Positions 1 to 6,041 of a DNA stretch of 8,794 nucleotides are shown one piece after another. The position numbers and the translations under genes were made by a program. The stretch lies in contig JAOTWC010000052.1 of NCBI GenBank assembly GCA_029863105.1, forward strand, positions 1 to 8,794, read 5' to 3'. Within the stretch, counting starts at the first letter, position 1; every line of letters starts with the position of its first letter. The notes beneath the pieces were generated by a model that saw only the letters and a list, made by a program, of their open reading frames with translations, was not told where the DNA came from and ran no database searches. The DNA comes from Gemmatimonadota bacterium (GTDB taxonomy: Bacteria > Gemmatimonadota > Gemmatimonadetes > Palauibacterales > Palauibacteraceae).

Positions 1-1
1 C

Positions 2-931
2 ACGGGATCGGGCAAGAGCCAGACCAGCCGGTACGTCGCTTCCATACTCAGTGGGTGGAACAAACGGGTCGTCGTGATTCGCCACCCCATGCCTTACGGC
101 GATCTGGTCAAGCAGGCGGTGCAGCGGTTCGCGGACTACGACGACCTTGAGAAACACGATGTCACGATCGAAGAGCGGGAGGAATACGAGCCGCACATCG
201 CGGCGGGCCGGGTAGTCTACGCTGGTGTCGATTACCAGAAGATCATCGAGCAGGCCGAGCAGGAAGCCGACGTCATCATCTGGGACGGTGGCAACAACGA
301 TCTGCCCTTCTGCCGGCCAACGTACCATGTCGTAGTGGTGGATCCCCACCGGCCGGGGCACGCGGCCCGGTACCATCCCGGCGAAACCAACGTCCGCATG
401 GCGGATTGTATCATCATCAACAAGATGGACACCGCTGCGCCGGACCAGGTTGAGGCGGTTCGGGCGACGGTCATGGGTCTCAACTCCCGGGCCAGCATTG
501 TCGAGGCCGACAGCCCGATTGCCGTGGAAGACGCCGAACAAATTCGGGGTAAGAAGGTTCTCGTCGTGGAGGACGGACCCACTCTAACCCATGGCGGCAT
601 GGCGTTCGGCGCGGGTTGGGTGGCCGCTCGGCAGCACGGGGCAGCCGAGATCATCGACCCTCGTCCCTATGCCGTCGGCTCCATCGCCCGCACGTACGAG
701 GCGTATCCCACCACGGGCGCCGTCCTTCCGGCGATGGGGTATGGTGAACAACAGACGGCGGAACTGGGACAGACCATCAACAACTCTCCGGCGGACCTCG
801 TCATCATCGGCACGCCGATTGACCTGACGCGCGTAGTGGATATCGACAAGCCGTCAGTGCGAGTGCGCTACGATCTCCGCGAACGCGGCGGGCCGAGGCT
901 GGAGGGATTGCTGCGCGCGGCACTGAAGTAG
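2..931 (+). CDS. Cyclic 2,3-diphosphoglycerate synthetase-like P-loop GTPase (COG2403), 5' end cut off
   Basis: This is the C-terminal ~309 residues of a gene that starts left of the window. The reading frame is open from base 2 and begins with TGSGKSQTS, a Walker A phosphate-binding loop, so the GTG at 74 is an internal codon and not the start. Further motifs fit a GTPase: VIIWDGGNND at fragment residues 91-100 (Walker B/G3 region) and NKMD at 140-143 (the G4 guanine-specificity motif). The C-terminal part, with THGGMAFGAG at 196-205 and VLPAMGYG at 241-248, matches my memory of the COG2403 family. That family is often annotated as cyclic 2,3-diphosphoglycerate synthetase after the methanogen enzyme that cyclises 2,3-bisphosphoglycerate with ATP. 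Most bacterial members are uncharacterised, so the substrate is unproven. The protein looks cytosolic, with no membrane segment. It ends in TAG and converges on the SDR gene 20 bp away. Family assignment is fairly sure; function is not. Confidence 0.8.
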   Translation, partial: TGSGKSQTSRYVASILSGWNKRVVVIRHPMPYGDLVKQAVQRFADYDDLEKHDVTIEEREEYEPHIAAGRVVYAGVDYQKIIEQAEQEADVIIWDGGNNDLPFCRPTYHVVVVDPHRPGHAARYHPGETNVRMADCIIINKMDTAAPDQVEAVRATVMGLNSRASIVEADSPIAVEDAEQIRGKKVLVVEDGPTLTHGGMAFGAGWVAARQHGAAEIIDPRPYAVGSIARTYEAYPTTGAVLPAMGYGEQQTAELGQTINNSPADLVIIGTPIDLTRVVDIDKPSVRVRYDLRERGGPRLEGLLRAALK

Positions 932-935
932 GCGT

Positions 936-951
936 CCGGACAGACGTCCGG
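936..951. terminator. Candidate bidirectional terminator hairpin
   Basis: CCGGAC, an AGAC loop and GTCCGG form a perfect 6-bp stem with a 4-nt loop. The hairpin fills the 20-bp gap between two convergent stop codons (TAG at 929-931, and TAA of the SDR gene at 954-952). There is no clear T-run on either side, so it is a weak intrinsic terminator at best. Position is the main support. Confidence 0.35.
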
Positions 952-1665
952 TTACGGGTTCACCGGCCGGATCTCGAACTCGCTCACGTTGGCCCGGTCG
1001 GACATCCGTACCGCGTGCAGGATCATCTCCGCCACGTCCTGCGCCCGCAGAGCTTTGTCGGCATCCGGCTCGAATTGATCGACGCTGTCGAAGAACGGTG
1101 TCATCACCGTTCCGGGGCAGACGGTCAGCACTCGAATGCCGTGCCGTCGCAGATCCAGCATCATGGATTTCGACATGCCGATCACCGCGTGCTTTGAGGC
1201 CGAATAGATCGCCCCTCCGGCGAACGCATTCTTACCCGCCAGCGAGGCGACGTTGACGATCACGCCGCTCCCCTGCTCGGCCATCGCGGGCGCAAACGCC
1301 CGGGCGCACATGAACAAACCCCTGACATTGACGGCGAACACACGGTCGTAGTCTGCGACGTCGAGATCCAACAGGTTGCCGAAAATCCCGATTCCGGCGT
1401 TGTTGACCAACACGTCGGCTCCGCCCCAGGCACTCTTCACCGCCCTGACGAGCGACTCGACATCTCCCTCCCGCGTTACGTCCACCTGCCAGGACAGGAT
1501 CTCGGCCCCCGTGATCCGCAGGTCCGCCACCGCAGCCTCGAGATGCTCCGCGGTGCGTGCGCATATCGCGACCCGTGCGCCGGCCGAGGCAAGCTGGCGC
1601 GCCGTCTCGAGACCGATGCCTGTGCTTCCGCCGGTTACGACACAACGACTTCCCTCGATGATCAC
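952..1665 (-). CDS. SDR-family NAD(P)-dependent oxidoreductase
   Basis: The product is a 237-residue classical short-chain dehydrogenase/reductase, the usual length for the family. The Rossmann cofactor motif TGGSTGIG is at residues 11-18, the VDV adenine-pocket motif at 61-63 and NNAG at 88-91. The catalytic tetrad is complete: Asn113, Ser141, Tyr154 and Lys158 (YSASK). CPGTVMTP at 183-190 is the usual segment after the catalytic helix. Arg37 after the second strand (ICART) suggests NADPH rather than NADH. The start is GTG at 1665, chosen because AGGAGG lies 7 nt upstream and because the Rossmann fold begins at once; the frame stays open to 1773, but those extra 36 residues look like non-coding translation. 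The gene overlaps the stop of the upstream lipoprotein gene by 4 nt (GTGA), so the two are probably translationally coupled. The fold and chemistry are clear; the substrate is not predictable. The protein should be cytosolic. Confidence 0.93.
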   Translation of the reverse strand: MIIEGSRCVVTGGSTGIGLETARQLASAGARVAICARTAEHLEAAVADLRITGAEILSWQVDVTREGDVESLVRAVKSAWGGADVLVNNAGIGIFGNLLDLDVADYDRVFAVNVRGLFMCARAFAPAMAEQGSGVIVNVASLAGKNAFAGGAIYSASKHAVIGMSKSMMLDLRRHGIRVLTVCPGTVMTPFFDSVDQFEPDADKALRAQDVAEMILHAVRMSDRANVSEFEIRPVNP

Positions 1666-2174
1666 TCGGGTGCCTCCTCTGGCTGGTCGGTCGCGGGGAG
1701 CGGCGATTCGGATGAATGATCGTGAATCACGAGCCACCCGCCACCCACGCGCCGAAGCACGATCGTGAACCAACCGGTGGAGGTTACCTGGCCTCCGCGG
1801 TGCAGCACGTAGCGCGCCGTTGCGAGACCGATCAACGGAGGCAGTTGCCGGACAGTCAGATCTTCGAAACGGAGACTGTCGCGGGGGCCCCCGGGGGCGA
1901 AAGCCGCTGCGTAGCCGGTCTTGATCGATTCACGACCGTAGACCGGTCCGTCGAAGGTCATGAACGAGGTGGTCGGGGCATCCGCGTAGATGGCCATGAA
2001 TGCCTCCAGATCCCCGTCGTTCCATGCGCCCGCCGAACCTTCGAGCATCGCGGCGACGGAGGACTCCAGACCGCTGCCCTCGTCCTCCCCCACTTCGAAA
2101 CTGCACGCCGCGACAACCACGCCGACGATCAGGAGAATCGCAGTGGCTGACATCCGTCCGAAAATTAGGCGCAT
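1662..2174 (-). CDS. Lipoprotein with SnoaL/NTF2-like (DUF4440-type) domain
   Basis: The predicted product is 170 residues. It begins MRLIFGRMSA, followed by a hydrophobic stretch ending VVVAAC; Cys24 fits a lipobox, so the mature protein is probably a membrane-anchored lipoprotein. Residues 37-155 read as an NTF2-like cone fold. The helix AGAWNDGDLEAFMAIYAD (49-66), then FMTFDGPVYGRESI (71-84), a YAAAF helix and a C-terminal TGWFTIVLRRVGGGW (133-147) strand pair are typical of the SnoaL/DUF4440 group. That group covers ketosteroid-isomerase-like enzymes and many non-enzymatic ligand-binding proteins, so no reaction can be assigned. The last ~15 residues are acidic and Pro-rich and look disordered. 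The start is ATG at 2174 because GGAG lies 5 nt upstream and the signal peptide begins there; the frame stays open to 2258, but that would bury the signal peptide. The TGA stop overlaps the GTG of the SDR gene, implying joint expression. Confidence 0.83.
   Translation of the reverse strand: MRLIFGRMSATAILLIVGVVVAACSFEVGEDEGSGLESSVAAMLEGSAGAWNDGDLEAFMAIYADAPTTSFMTFDGPVYGRESIKTGYAAAFAPGGPRDSLRFEDLTVRQLPPLIGLATARYVLHRGGQVTSTGWFTIVLRRVGGGWLVIHDHSSESPLPATDQPEEAPE
1673..1678 (-). promoter_or_regulatory. Strong Shine-Dalgarno site of the SDR gene
   Basis: On the minus strand this reads AGGAGG, followed by the 7-nt spacer CACCCGA and the start GTG at 1665. It lies inside the last codons of the lipoprotein gene. 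It decides the GTG start of the SDR gene over the longer open frame and gives that gene its own strong ribosome site despite the coupled overlap. Confidence 0.8.
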
Positions 2175-2230
2175 GCTGGCTCCGTGCTGCAGCGGATGGT
2201 GAGACGCGGTCTGCCTCGGTATCGTGCCCA
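2175..2230. promoter_or_regulatory. Divergent intergenic region between lipoprotein and membrane-protein genes
   Basis: This is the only head-to-head gap in the window, about 56 bp with the chosen starts (77 or 95 bp if the membrane gene starts at GTG 2252 or ATG 2270). Promoters for both directions must lie here or inside the opposite coding sequences. GGAG at 2183-2180 on the minus strand is the lipoprotein ribosome site. I see no convincing -35/-10 pair, operator palindrome or riboswitch. Confidence 0.4.
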
Positions 2231-3754
2231 ATGTGCCGCCGAGAACGAGTTGTGACAACGTTGGAGTTCATGACCCTCTGGGTCGTTGTCGTGGCGCGCA
2301 GCTTCGCGTTTGGTGACTTCTCCAACAACGAACTCGACGTCCTGCCGGTCGCCTATCAGTTCGTAAACCAGGGATGGCTGCCCGGAGACTGGTACCTGAA
2401 CCTGGCGACGGCCTACCGGGGTCCGTTCAACGCACTGGCCGGGCCGTTGGCGGCCGCATTCGGATTCAAGGGCGCGGCGATCATCGGCCGCCTCATCGTC
2501 CACACCCTGTTCGCCTCGGCAGCCTTGGTGTTTCTGCGCACGTTTCGGATCCGGTTTGCGATCGGCCTGCTGTTTCTGCTGCTGTTTCTGAACAACCAGT
2601 CGCTGGTCGCGTTGGAACGAATGACCGGCGGCTTCGAGGCGAAGACCGTCGCGTGGCCGTTTGTCCTCCTGTCCATCGCCGCCCTCGCACGCCGTCGGTG
2701 GCCCGCTGCGTTCGCGGCTGCCGGGATCGCCCTCTCGTTCCATGTTCTCGTCGGCCTGTATGCCCTTGCATGCGCCGCCGGAGCGGTGCTGCTTACCCGC
2801 GGGACACAGCTTCCGCGGTGGCGCGAACTCAGGCATGTATGGGTGTTCTGCCTCACCGGTGCCTGGGGGCTTTACGCCGTACTTCAGCACCTGGTGGGCG
2901 GAGAAGGCGGCGGAGATGGCTGGATGATCTACGTGGCGTTTCGGGTGCCGCACCACGTGCTGCCCGACGCATGGATGGGCGGCCTGTGGATCGCCAAGCT
3001 GATCGTCGGGAGCGCCCTGGTCGGCGCCGTCTACCTGAGGATCACCAGTCAGCGGATGCGGTTTCTCGCTGCGTATGCGCTGTGCAGCGTCGGTCTGTTC
3101 GGCATCGGCCTCCTGTTCAGCGTGCTGGACAAGACCGACCTGCTCCGGTTCTACTGGTTCAGGTTCCCCGACTCGATACTGCCGTTCGTTTCGCTGATGA
3201 TCGTTGCGTACGGCGCGAGCCGTGGACTCGATACCTGGTCCGATGCGCGAAGACGTCTGGCGCACGGTCTGGAGGTCGCCCTGGTCGGTGTCCTGACCGT
3301 CCTGTCGGCTGCCGAGATCGCACCGGGCATTCCCAGCCTCCGCCCGACGGTCAGGTGGGCCGACTCGGCCCAGGCTCCGATGTACGACTGGATCGCCCGG
3401 AACACGCCGCGCGACGCGGTGTTTCTGATCGACCCGTCCGAGGAAACGTTCTACGTCCGGGCGGAGCGGTCGCCGTTCGTATCCTACAAACATGCTCCCC
3501 AGTCGGCGCCGGACGTGCGTGAATGGTATGACCGCCTGACTGCCGCCAACGGCGGCCGGACGCCCGCGGGGTTCGGATTGCGCGCTGCCCGGCGCATCGG
3601 CGACCAGCTCGACGAATTGGACGCGGCGCAGCTGGAGCAGATCCGGGACCGATTCGGCGTTAACTTCTACGTTGCTCGATCCGAAAGGCAGCTGCCCTTC
3701 CGGGTTGAGCATCGGATCGACGGAACGACGCTGTATCGGTTGAATTTGAAGTGA
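2231..3754 (+). CDS. Polytopic membrane protein, glycosyltransferase-C-like with DUF6798-like C-terminus
   Basis: The product is 507 residues, mostly hydrophobic, with about 8-10 likely membrane spans between residues 12 and 365 (clear ones near 84-103, 108-120, 139-152, 157-188, 203-218, 251-268, 277-298, 315-328 and 344-361). The first outer loop carries the acidic motif FGDFSNNELD (27-36) and PGDWYLN (51-57). Conserved-looking loops are RMTGGFEAK (130-138) and LRFYWFRFPDSILPF (305-319). The soluble C-terminus begins MYDWIARNTPRDAVFLIDP (384-402), with RSPFVSYK at 413-420. It resembles the DUF6798 module that I recall following such membrane domains. The topology and acidic first loop recall GT-C glycosyltransferases that use lipid-linked sugars, but no activity can be assigned. 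The start is uncertain: ATG 2231 gives a basic inside-type N-terminus (MCRRER) but has no good ribosome site; GTG 2252 and ATG 2270 (GGAG only 3 nt upstream) are alternatives. The gene stands alone on this strand. Confidence 0.85.
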   Translation: MCRRERVVTTLEFMTLWVVVVARSFAFGDFSNNELDVLPVAYQFVNQGWLPGDWYLNLATAYRGPFNALAGPLAAAFGFKGAAIIGRLIVHTLFASAALVFLRTFRIRFAIGLLFLLLFLNNQSLVALERMTGGFEAKTVAWPFVLLSIAALARRRWPAAFAAAGIALSFHVLVGLYALACAAGAVLLTRGTQLPRWRELRHVWVFCLTGAWGLYAVLQHLVGGEGGGDGWMIYVAFRVPHHVLPDAWMGGLWIAKLIVGSALVGAVYLRITSQRMRFLAAYALCSVGLFGIGLLFSVLDKTDLLRFYWFRFPDSILPFVSLMIVAYGASRGLDTWSDARRRLAHGLEVALVGVLTVLSAAEIAPGIPSLRPTVRWADSAQAPMYDWIARNTPRDAVFLIDPSEETFYVRAERSPFVSYKHAPQSAPDVREWYDRLTAANGGRTPAGFGLRAARRIGDQLDELDAAQLEQIRDRFGVNFYVARSERQLPFRVEHRIDGTTLYRLNLK

Positions 3755-3758
3755 ACGA

Positions 3759-3771
3759 AACCGCGCCGGTT
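3759..3771. terminator. Weak hairpin in convergent gap
   Basis: AACCG, a CGC loop and CGGTT form a 5-bp stem in the 17-bp gap between the stop of the membrane-protein gene (TGA 3752-3754) and the stop of the hydrolase gene (TAG 3774-3772). Read on the minus strand it is followed by a loosely T-rich stretch, TTTCGTTC counting the end of the stem. It is short and may be chance; its placement at the end of the long minus-strand array is the reason to note it. Confidence 0.25.
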
Positions 3772-4617
3772 CTATGTCAGATGGCGCTTGAAGTGATCGG
3801 CAGTGAGCGCCAGGGCGACGGAGAGTTCCGGTGAGGGGCCGGCAAACGGATGGCCCACCTCAAACGTGTGGCCGGCACCCTCGATGAATTCCAGCCGGGC
3901 GCGATGTCCGGCCCGTGCCAGGTGGCGAGCGTCTTCGGACGGGACCGTCGCGTCCTCCGTGCCGTGAACGACAAGCAGGGGAATCCGGCTGCGACGCAGC
4001 GAGGACTCCAGGTCGAAGCGCTCACCGTCCGTATTCAGGTCGTCCACGACATCCCGGTACAGGGGGAGCACGTCCCCCGTGCGAGCGTTGGTAACCTCTA
4101 CGAATCCGCCTGGCTCGACTCCCTCAAACAGCTCCGCATAGCGAGCCGGTGACGCGATCGCCGCCCAGGTCACCAGTGCGAACACGTCCGGGCGCTCTGC
4201 GCTGAGGATCGCGGCGACGCCCCCGCGACTGTGTCCCAGAACACCGAAGCGGCACGCACCCGCAAAGGACAGATCACCGAGTCGACCCTCCGCCAGGCCA
4301 CCGAGGACGGCATCCAGATCTGCACATTCCCGGCTGAACGTATTATGCCCGAAGGCATCCCGTTCGGAGAACGACTCGAGGTCTTCACCGACACCGCTTC
4401 CGCTGAAATTGAACGCGACGACCGGACAGCCGAGCCGCGTCGCGAGCGTTTCACTGGCGAATGGAAAGAAGCCCCAGTCTTTGAACCCCTTGAAGCCGTG
4501 ACACACTACGATGGCGGCGTCGGGGAGCGTGGCGACCGAAGGCGTCCACAGGTCACCACGAATCACGGCTCGAGGCCGGGGTTCGAGGCGAAACGGCGTG
4601 CGCGTCGTATCCCCCAA
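3772..4617 (-). CDS. Alpha/beta hydrolase, acyl-peptidase/dienelactone-hydrolase-like
   Basis: The product is a 281-residue alpha/beta hydrolase with a complete triad: Ser130 in the elbow GHSRGG (128-133), Asp222 in VHGTEDATVP (217-226) and His250 in GAGHTF (247-252). The oxyanion-hole loop is CHGFKGFKDWGFFPF (39-53), of the HGFKG type seen in uncharacterised peptidase/esterase-like hydrolases. FNFSGSGVGED (69-79) is the usual strand-4 turn. There is no signal peptide, so it should be cytosolic. The insert from about 155 to 210 is the cap region, with no catalytic clues; esterase, thioesterase or peptidase activity is possible. The start is TTG at 4617, only 2 nt after the HD-GYP stop and without a visible Shine-Dalgarno site, so translation probably depends on re-initiation. 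GTG at residue 18 is the alternative and would also keep the fold. It is the last gene of the minus-strand array. The fold is certain; the substrate is unknown. Confidence 0.88.
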   Translation of the reverse strand: MGDTTRTPFRLEPRPRAVIRGDLWTPSVATLPDAAIVVCHGFKGFKDWGFFPFASETLATRLGCPVVAFNFSGSGVGEDLESFSERDAFGHNTFSRECADLDAVLGGLAEGRLGDLSFAGACRFGVLGHSRGGVAAILSAERPDVFALVTWAAIASPARYAELFEGVEPGGFVEVTNARTGDVLPLYRDVVDDLNTDGERFDLESSLRRSRIPLLVVHGTEDATVPSEDARHLARAGHRARLEFIEGAGHTFEVGHPFAGPSPELSVALALTADHFKRHLT

Positions 4618-4619
4618 TG

Positions 4620-6041
4620 TCAGGCGACGAAGTCGGACACGTTGATCCCGTAGCGCTGCGGGTTGGCGGAGCGCGCGATCGACCGCACGAAATGACCGGT
4701 CGCGGGGTCGACTTCCGTGAGGTCGCGGATCGGTCCGTCTCCGATTCGCTTTCCCTCCCGCGTCGCTACGATCCGAACCAGCGGGCGCGAAAGAGCATTG
4801 GGATTCGAACTTGGCGCGACGACCACTCCCAGTTCTCCGGTATCCAGAATCGTCACAGTGGCCACGGGATAGACGCCCATCATCGTGGTGAAGGCACGCG
4901 CCAGGACTCCGTCATACAGGTTTCCGTCGTTGTGGAGCAACTGCCGGATCGCCTCGTCTGGCGAGCACGGACTGAACTGCCTGCCGTGGTTGGAGATGGC
5001 GGCATCGTAAGCCTCGGTGATCGCGATAATCCGCGCAAACAGACCCTGCCGGCGACGCCGAATCACACGCGGATACCCGTTCAGGTGCGCGCCCATGTGG
5101 TGCTCGTATATGGAGAGCATCGCACGGTAGGGGGGATCCTCGAAGCCCTCCATATCGAACATGATCAACAATCCGAAATCCGGATGCTGACTGACGAGGC
5201 GCCATTCCTCGTCCGTAAGGAACGCCTGCTTGTTCAGAACCGACGTGGGAATCAGGACCTTGCCGATGTCGTGAAACAACGCCGCGAATCCGAGCTCGAA
5301 CAACTGCTGTTTGCCAAATCCGAGGTGCTGGCCGAGAGCCACCGAGAGGATGGCCACGTTGACGGCGTGAATCAGGGAGTGATCGTCGTAGTCGCGCAAC
5401 GTGAGCATCCCCATCATCGTCGACCGGTCCTTCAACACCTGGTCGACCACGCGGAGTACAGCGCGCTCAGCCCGCTGGGCCCCGACTGCCTTGCCCAGTA
5501 CCAGGCCGTTCATCGTCTCACGCGCCACCTGAACCGAATACGCGTAGGTCCGCCGGGCGGCCTCGATCCCGTCCGAGTCTTCCCCGCCGCTGAACAGGGC
5601 GGTCGACGGACCGACGACTATTCGGTGTACGCCGGCATCGCTGAGTCTCGCCTGGAAAGCCTCGAGGGGTTGAATTCCCGGTCGGGTGGCTGAGGTCAGC
5701 CCCGTGAGAAACGCCACCCAGTCGTCTGTGCGGACACGCGGCAGGAACTCAATCCGTCCGATCCCGTGGCTGCGGAGTGCTTCGCGCAGCGCCGAGAGAG
5801 CCGCGTAGTCGGCGAGATCGAGTCGTACCTGGATATCGTTAACGAACATGTAGTTGCCGGCCACCCAGACAGCGAGTCCGCCTTCGCGCTCGAATATCTC
5901 GGTCACCCGCGACTGCAGTTCCGTCAGTGAGCGTCCGACGATTTCATTCTCGATCGGATACAGCTGGAGAGCCTTCGCGGCGTCGTACATTGCCGTGAGA
6001 ACGCCCGTGCTGACTCCGTGTTGTGGTTCCGTAGTGCTCAT
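4620..6041 (-). CDS. HD-GYP-domain protein with diverged active site and N-terminal domain shared with its neighbour
   Basis: The product is 473 residues. Residues ~27-115 form an N-terminal domain that also occurs in the upstream HEAT protein. A linker (~120-200) leads to an HD-GYP domain (~215-380), the fold of cyclic-di-GMP phosphodiesterases. Visible ligand positions are His225, His257-Asp258 (FHDIGK), His286 (QHPDFG) and His314-His315, followed by GYP at 322-324. Three departures stand out: HHE reads HHM, the dGsGYP lead-in reads HLNGYP, and the metal-binding Asp of the VAD..DA motif is Glu343 (ITEAYDAA). The usual R-x-Y-R after it is missing. Residues ~385-473 (GVYPVATVTILDTGELGVVV) are a beta-rich C-terminal extension that I recall from an uncharacterised HD-GYP subfamily common in deltaproteobacterial-type genomes. 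No membrane span or receiver domain is seen. The start is ATG 6041, with GGAG 7 nt upstream and an ATGA overlap with the HEAT gene. It may hydrolyse a cyclic nucleotide weakly, or only bind it. Confidence 0.9.
   Translation of the reverse strand: MSTTEPQHGVSTGVLTAMYDAAKALQLYPIENEIVGRSLTELQSRVTEIFEREGGLAVWVAGNYMFVNDIQVRLDLADYAALSALREALRSHGIGRIEFLPRVRTDDWVAFLTGLTSATRPGIQPLEAFQARLSDAGVHRIVVGPSTALFSGGEDSDGIEAARRTYAYSVQVARETMNGLVLGKAVGAQRAERAVLRVVDQVLKDRSTMMGMLTLRDYDDHSLIHAVNVAILSVALGQHLGFGKQQLFELGFAALFHDIGKVLIPTSVLNKQAFLTDEEWRLVSQHPDFGLLIMFDMEGFEDPPYRAMLSIYEHHMGAHLNGYPRVIRRRRQGLFARIIAITEAYDAAISNHGRQFSPCSPDEAIRQLLHNDGNLYDGVLARAFTTMMGVYPVATVTILDTGELGVVVAPSSNPNALSRPLVRIVATREGKRIGDGPIRDLTEVDPATGHFVRSIARSANPQRYGINVSDFVA

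Noticed and set aside
74..76. GTG at 74 as the start of the COG2403 GTPase
   Set aside because: The frame continues upstream through an in-frame Walker A loop to the window edge, so the true start is outside.
1666..1773. N-terminal extension of the SDR protein by 36 residues
   Set aside because: It would lie inside the lipoprotein gene, lacks fold content, and the GTG at 1665 has a perfectly spaced AGGAGG.
2230..2258. Possible minus-strand promoter TTGTCA - 17 bp - CACATT upstream of the lipoprotein gene
   Set aside because: The -35 is 5/6 but the -10 is only 3/6. In a GC-rich genome without known sigma-factor consensus this is not distinguishable from chance.
2165..3712. A 515-codon open frame on the minus strand opposite the membrane-protein gene
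   Set aside because: The translation is dominated by Arg, Gln, Gly and Asp with no hydrophobic core or motif, while the opposite strand encodes clear membrane helices.
4617..5693. Long plus-strand open frame opposite the HD-GYP gene
   Set aside because: The real motifs (HDIGK, HH, GYP) are on the minus strand; the plus-strand product resembles no family.
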